Shown in pieces: positions 59,362-64,000 of a stretch of DNA of 64,000 nt (the stretch's first letter is position 1; each line of letters begins with the position of its first letter). The position numbers and the translations under genes were made by a program. A model generated the notes under the pieces. It had not been told where the DNA came from, made no database searches, and saw only the letters and a program-made list of their open reading frames with translations. This stretch comes from Malachius bipustulatus (taxonomy: Eukaryota; Arthropoda; Insecta; Coleoptera; Melyridae): NCBI GenBank assembly GCA_910589415.1, contig OU342639.1, forward strand, positions 29,210,268 through 29,274,267, given 5' to 3'.

Positions 59362-60740
59362 AAAACCATCACCAAGCACCCGGAAAAGGAAAAAAGAGGA
59401 AACTTAATTAGATAAAGTGTTTTTTTTTATATTTCGCATTACAGTTACTACACAGTTTATCATTTTAGGTCATTAAAATTAATAATAATAAAAACAGGTT
59501 ACTTTTTTACAAATATGACTTTCTTATATACTGAACAAAAATGAAAGATTATAAATACTTTTCCAGGAAGCCCGAACGATTTCATTATAAAAGTAGAGGG
59601 TTCAGGATGGGAAAGGTCGGACGTTAAGAAGTCCATCAGGAGTCTTAAAAACCCAAGTTCATGCTATCTCAACACTCTCGCCGAGTAGAATTTCCAGGAG
59701 AAATTAGGAAACATTGTTAATATAAAAAGCAGCTTCTGCAGTTTTCCTCGAGAACATTCAATAATACGTTTTCTTAGTTCGTTCTCACTGAGAATGTAGT
59801 CAGTCAACGACACGTCTGATGAACAGAGAAATGTAGTTAAGGCTTTATTAGTTGCTGTTTTCTAAATGAAACAATTTCAGGGTTATCTGTACTGAATTAC
59901 CCGTCTAATAATGCGCCATGTACTAATAACACCCTTGCGGAATTATTTCAAATATCCTTTGCTTGTAAATTATGACCGAGAGAGGCCTCATAAAACGGTC
60001 TCCTTTTTATTTAAAAAGAGATCTGCAAATATTTTTCAAGGAGGAAATTTTCGCGAGCGATCTGTAAAATTTTAATCAAGAATAAAACTCATTTAGATTC
60101 GTTTAGGGGAATAAGCTGCCGGGCTAATATTCCCATGGCGGGACACTCCGTTCCTGTGTACTTTACTTGTTTCAGCAGTCCTTTACTTGTGTCGTGTTTC
60201 GTCGAGTAAACAACTTTATAAGACGACGGGTCTATTATTTCCTGTATGTTGTCGTCTATTGTAGGTTACATTGTAAGTTTTATTTCTGACCTGATTTGTT
60301 TGCTCATCCTGAAAGAGATTCCAAAGATATCGCCGTACCTTAGCTCTAAGGGATGCTCGAACACAGCACAGCAACCGTAATGACAAGAGTATTTGTCTCC
60401 AGAGTTACGGTCTTGATAAAAAAAAACCTTCACTCCGAGTCGCGAAATTGAAAGTCATGTGGGGGAATCGACTGATTGATTGATGACCATTGTGCACACA
60501 CTAGCCCACCGATTCACAAAGAAGCTGACGACGCTTTATTGTAGCCCTACAGGAAAACCAATAAACCTCAATGTGACCTGACGGGGCAATAAGTTTGTTT
60601 ATGTCGCCAGATTACCTTCATTAGCCTACGACATCGACAGGTACAATAATAAGGAAAGACTAGAAATTTTCCAAAGCTATTTTTCGTAAACTTGTTTTTT
60701 TTAGCGTCTCGGGTTCAAAATGATTAAAAAGTTTGAAATA
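59362..60740. other. upstream of known eva-1 exons, no exon found
   Basis: I searched the minus strand for an exon with an ATG, a signal peptide and a phase-1 donor and found none that I trust. No other gene seen. Confidence 0.4.
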
Positions 60741-60871
60741 GATGGCAAATTACTATAAAAGATCAAAGGAAATAGAAATGCAGCACTTTATTATTATGAG
60801 ATTAATTTTTGTAATATGCTGCCTTCAGGAGGGAAAAAGCGAAAAAGAAGGAGCTACTTATACTAAACTAA

Positions 60872-61171
60872 ACTTGTATTTGTGGAGAACGCTTGTTCTC
60901 CACCCCAACAAAACACGATCAGTTGACAGGTTTCAGCAATCTTGCCGCAAACTTCTGCAACAACACTGATTCGGATAAAGAGGCTTTTGATCGTCACGTA
61001 AGGAACAATGTTATTAATTATGCTACAGGTCGATTATTCAGTGGCAAAGACTTACCAGTACTACTAATAACTCCTGATGGCAGCACCGTAGCTGTCTTAC
61101 AAGAACGTGACATTTTCAGAAACCCATTCCTAGTAATTATTAACCATAATAATTCAGATACCCGCAATTGA
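60872..61171 (+). CDS. unassigned open frame, about 100 codons
   Basis: The frame is open from after a stop at 60869-60871 to TGA at 61169-61171, with no ATG near its start. Composition is protein-like (FSNLAANFCNNTDSDKEAF, YATGRLFSGKDLPVLLITPD, STVAVLQERDIF). AATAAA (61171-61176) overlaps the stop and is followed by an A run, which would suit a retroposed 3' end or a last exon with almost no 3'UTR. A possible acceptor (GCCTTCAG) lies at 60828. I do not recognise the family. Confidence 0.25.
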   Translation, partial: TCICGERLFSTPTKHDQLTGFSNLAANFCNNTDSDKEAFDRHVRNNVINYATGRLFSGKDLPVLLITPDGSTVAVLQERDIFRNPFLVIINHNNSDTRN

Positions 61172-61340
61172 ATAAAAAAAAGCTGTGAATATAGAAATCA
61201 TAAAGCAATCGATAACCAGAAATCTGCGATGAAGCAATGTTGTATCACTCGACAACTCGAAGGGGTTTCACGGAATCGTTATGAGCATTTCAAATTCAAA
61301 TAAACGAACTTCCTTTGTTACTACTCATCATTCTGTTATA

Positions 61341-63170
61341 CAGGGTGATCCATTTTAATCTGAACAGGGAAATATTTCGGAATTGTGGGGTTATTGAAAA
61401 AAAAGTTTTCAACAAAAGTTGTATGGTTGTTAGGGGGACGTAGTTTGGGGGCACAATCATCCCCCCTCCCCCACCCCTCGCGGGAGGTGGGGGCAAGTAA
61501 ATTTTTTTAAATGGGAACCCCCAGTTTTTATGGCGTACGTCGATTGAGTTGACAAAAACGTGAAACTTTTGTTCGAAACTTTTTTTTTTTAAACGAAAAC
61601 CTGTCAAGTTATCGGGCTGTCAAAATTGAGATTTTCTAAATTATTTTTGGCACGCCTCAATAATTCGTTGCCTCATATCTTCCCGTGTTGTTGGGTCTCT
61701 CTCATAAACAACCCCTTTCAAATACCCCCATAAGAAAAAATCAGGGGATGTTAAATCCGGGCTCTTTGCTGGCCAAGGAATGCCACATCCTCTTCCGATC
61801 AACCGACCTGGGAATCTAGCTTCCAGATAGTTCCTTACAGCAACAGCATAATGTGGCGGGGCACCATCTTGCTGGAACCAGATTTGTCTAGGTGTGTCCA
61901 AATCGACATCCTCCAACAGTACCGGGGAATCTTGTTGCAAGAATCGTAGATACGTCGGGCCATCTAGAATACCTGAGAAAGAAATTGTAGAATTTGCGAA
62001 ACTTAAACAAATTTTAAATTTGCGGGTAGCAGAACGGGAAGAAACTTGACTGTAAGAATGAGATATCGCTGATATTGAATGAAAAAAATTACCCTAAAAA
62101 AATGCGGACCGATCAGCTGACCATTCACTATGCCACACCAGACATTGACTCCAACGGTGTTGATAATCAATCTCACGAACATAATGCGGCTGCATCCGAG
62201 AATACTCGTAATATTGAGAATTATGCCGATTTATTGTCTTATCGTTCTTAAAGGTAGCTTCATCACTGAACAACACGCGATTGAAGAATTGTCTATCCTG
62301 AACAATTTGTTCTTGCGCCCATCTACAAAATCTGACTCTTGCTTCAGCGTCAATTTCGGTCAATGCCTGATGCAAAGAGATGTGATGAGATGCAAAGAGA
62401 AGCGTGGAAGTGAGTAGCCTTCAAAATTCGATTGACCGTCCCATACGTCATATTCAGCAAACGACAAATCCTACGTTGACTGATGTGGGGGTTCATAAAT
62501 ACCATCCCCAGGACAGTCAGTATTTCTGGATCATCTGGATCATCATACCGCCTTTTTCTTCTTTGTCGGTGGAGAAACCCACCTCGACTCCGCTGCAGTA
62601 AAGCGAGAATGGTGACATGATTGGGATGACGCCGTAAAGGAAATCTGTTGGCATAATGAATTGCGGCTGCCCGCGCATTTTCGCCAACTGCACCGTACGA
62701 AATAATAATGTCTATTATCTTCTGCGGCGGATAGTTAGCCATTATGGCTTCAGAAACGATGAACGGGTTCACAGAACTTTCCAAATTCAAGGTTGACACT
62801 TAAGTTAATAATGAAGAACACACTAAATGCGATCTAAAAATTACTGTGCACTGGAGTGATTGATGTTTTCAACAAGACCCAATGATAAAAATTAAAAATG
62901 TCAATTTTGACATCTCGATAACTTGACAAACTTCAAACAAAAGTTTCACGTTTTTGTCAACTCAATCGACGTACGCCATAAAAACTGGGGGTTCCCGTTT
63001 AAAAAAATTTACTTGCCCCCACCTCCCGCGAGGGGTGGGGGAGAGGGGGGATGATTGTGCCCCCAAACTACGTGCCCCTAACAACCATACAACTTTTGTT
63101 GAAAACTTTTTTTTCAATAACCCCACAATTCCGAAATATTTCCCTGTTCAGATTAAAATGGATCACCCTG
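61341..63170 (-). mobile_element. Tc1/mariner-type transposon, 1,830 bp, long inverted termini
   Basis: CAGGGTGATCCATTTTAATC at 61341 and GATTAAAATGGATCACCCTG ending at 63170 start inverted repeats of roughly 270-290 bp (61341-61629 and 62901-63170), almost identical, flanked by a TA duplication (61339-61340, 63171-63172). Each arm contains a GC-rich near-palindrome (61468-61493, 63016-63041). The space between the arms is almost entirely a minus-strand transposase (61641-62799). High arm identity suggests a fairly recent insertion. Confidence 0.92.
61641..62799 (-). pseudogene. Tc1/mariner-superfamily transposase, frameshifted
   Basis: Three overlapping minus-strand frames cover one transposase. 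62799-62350 gives an N-terminal region with helix-turn-helix (ISQRRICRLLNMTYGTVNRI). 62375-62094 holds the first catalytic block (FFNRVLFSDEATF). 61940-61641 holds the second (WFQQDGAPPHYAVAVRNYL) and third (WPAKSPDLTSPDFFLWGYL). One frame change near 62370 and a single-base type change near 62140 break it; all three acidic residues are still present. A total of about 380 residues is normal for the group. It would cut and paste the element if intact; here it is probably dead. Confidence 0.88.
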
Positions 63171-63172
63171 TA

Positions 63173-64000
63173 TGTATATGTTTTTTTTTGTATCAACTTT
63201 TGTGGTCTCTGACATCGAATTAATAATTAAGGTGACGTGAAAATGACGCCATTTTTTCACGTAAAAATCACGTCACTAAACGACGTAAAAACTACCAAAT
63301 TAAAAACGTCGTATTGGCCTAAAAAAACACGTAAAAGACACTCATACTTCAGCCGATCATTATTGTACACCAAAATTACCACGCTTGTCACAGAGGAATG
63401 GTACATCCCTATTTTTTCATTTATTTTTTGAGATATCGTTTTGAAAACCGGTGTGACTTCAATTACGTGAGATTTTAGGTAGGTACTTCAACGACTTGTC
63501 GAATTTTCGACGTCACTTATAACGGGTTACTGACGTCAGAGACCATTCATCATCAAAATATGATTAATCACGTGTCTCTATTAAATGGGTGATGACGTTT
63601 CTTCTACAGTTAAAGCTTCGAGTAGGTAATTTAATTTCGGAATTTGTTTTGTCTCATTCATTGATACTACTCTATATTAATCATATTCAGAATTGCTAGA
63701 AACTATATCCCCAGTTTAGCCAACCACACCACAAAAAATATACCATCAAATTTTTTTACCACTTCATAATAAGCAGGAATTGTTAAATCCAATGAAATAT
63801 ATCCTTGAAAATTTAGTATATGGAACTATGACCGTTTTCCTGCATCTACTACCGTTTCCAGATTCACCCAAGTACAGACGCGTCAGAAAAAGTAGTGTGC
63901 AAAATTTGCTGTATTATCCATTTCCCTATTTCCAGTCTTGAAATTGATGATCCTATATAAGTATAATAAATTTTTGTTCAGCTTAATAAAGCTTTCGCTT
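63173..64000. other. right flank with ACGTC-rich stretch, possible degraded MITE
   Basis: At 63235-63330 and 63500-63600 the sequence is dense in ACGTC/GACGT motifs (CACGTCACTAAACGACGTAA, TTACTGACGTCAGAGACC), recalling the CRE-rich MITE at 31674-32061. GTCACAGAGGAATGGTACAT at about 63389 resembles the end of the 4024-4857 element. Boundaries are unclear. No gene seen. Confidence 0.35.

Noticed and set aside
59117..59411. Plus-strand frames with poly-Pro or poly-His runs
   Set aside because: Translations of the (ACC)n microsatellite and of the antisense of an eva-1 exon.
59274..64000. First coding exon (signal peptide) of eva-1
   Set aside because: No minus-strand exon with Met, hydrophobic leader and a phase-1 donor could be supported; probably to the right of the window.
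1..64000. Viral or endogenous viral genes, biosynthetic or immune gene clusters
   Set aside because: Apart from transposases and one gag-like scrap, nothing resembled viral replication or capsid genes or a functional cluster.

Overview
The window is insect nuclear DNA. It is AT-rich, has GT-AG introns, and holds four identifiable genes embedded in many DNA transposons and foldback elements. The order is not settled; the dense TA-flanked foldbacks with CAGGGTG-type ends are compatible with a beetle, but this is only a guess.

Layout. (1) 1-371: the 5' coding exon of an SLC41 (MgtE-like) magnesium transporter on the minus strand, running off the left edge. (2) 372-19970: no gene I can support. 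This stretch holds broken Tc1/mariner transposases (1.05-2.3 kb, 11.9-12.5 kb), a gypsy-like gag scrap (14.2 kb), several foldback elements (4.0, 6.5, 7.9, 8.9, 13.4, 15.7, 16.1 kb) and a 646-bp tandem duplication (17.8-19.2 kb). (3) 19974-21491: a complete second SLC41 paralogue on the minus strand, nearly intronless. (4) 21.5-25.8 kb: the divergent upstream region shared with the next gene, with CRE-like TGACGTCA sites, a hAT-type MITE and a 154-bp tandem repeat. (5) 25798-28972: a SMYD4-like gene on the plus strand (TPR, SET, MYND; four exons). (6) 29829-35747: a secreted, probably membrane-anchored cysteine-rich EB/EGF-like modular protein in eleven exons, with every intron in phase 1. (7) 36971-59273: the 3' eight coding exons of an eva-1 (EVA1C-like) receptor gene on the minus strand, with two SUEL lectin domains, an acidic stalk, a transmembrane helix and a cytoplasmic tail. 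Its large introns are full of mobile elements. Its first exon(s), including the signal peptide, were not found. (8) 61341-63170: a nearly intact Tc1/mariner-type element with roughly 280-bp inverted termini and a frameshifted transposase.

The genes show no shared pathway. SLC41 should move Mg2+ across membranes, SMYD4 is a lysine methyltransferase-family protein, and the EB protein and EVA-1 act at the cell surface. The EB gene and eva-1 are convergent; the second SLC41 gene and Smyd4 are divergent. The most informative observations are a 39-nt in-frame microexon inside the first eva-1 lectin domain, a possible stop-codon readthrough extension of eva-1, a foldback family with an unusually long 13-18 bp target duplication, a hAT MITE with six subterminal motifs and a perfect 8-bp duplication, and repeated insertion of elements carrying CRE palindromes.
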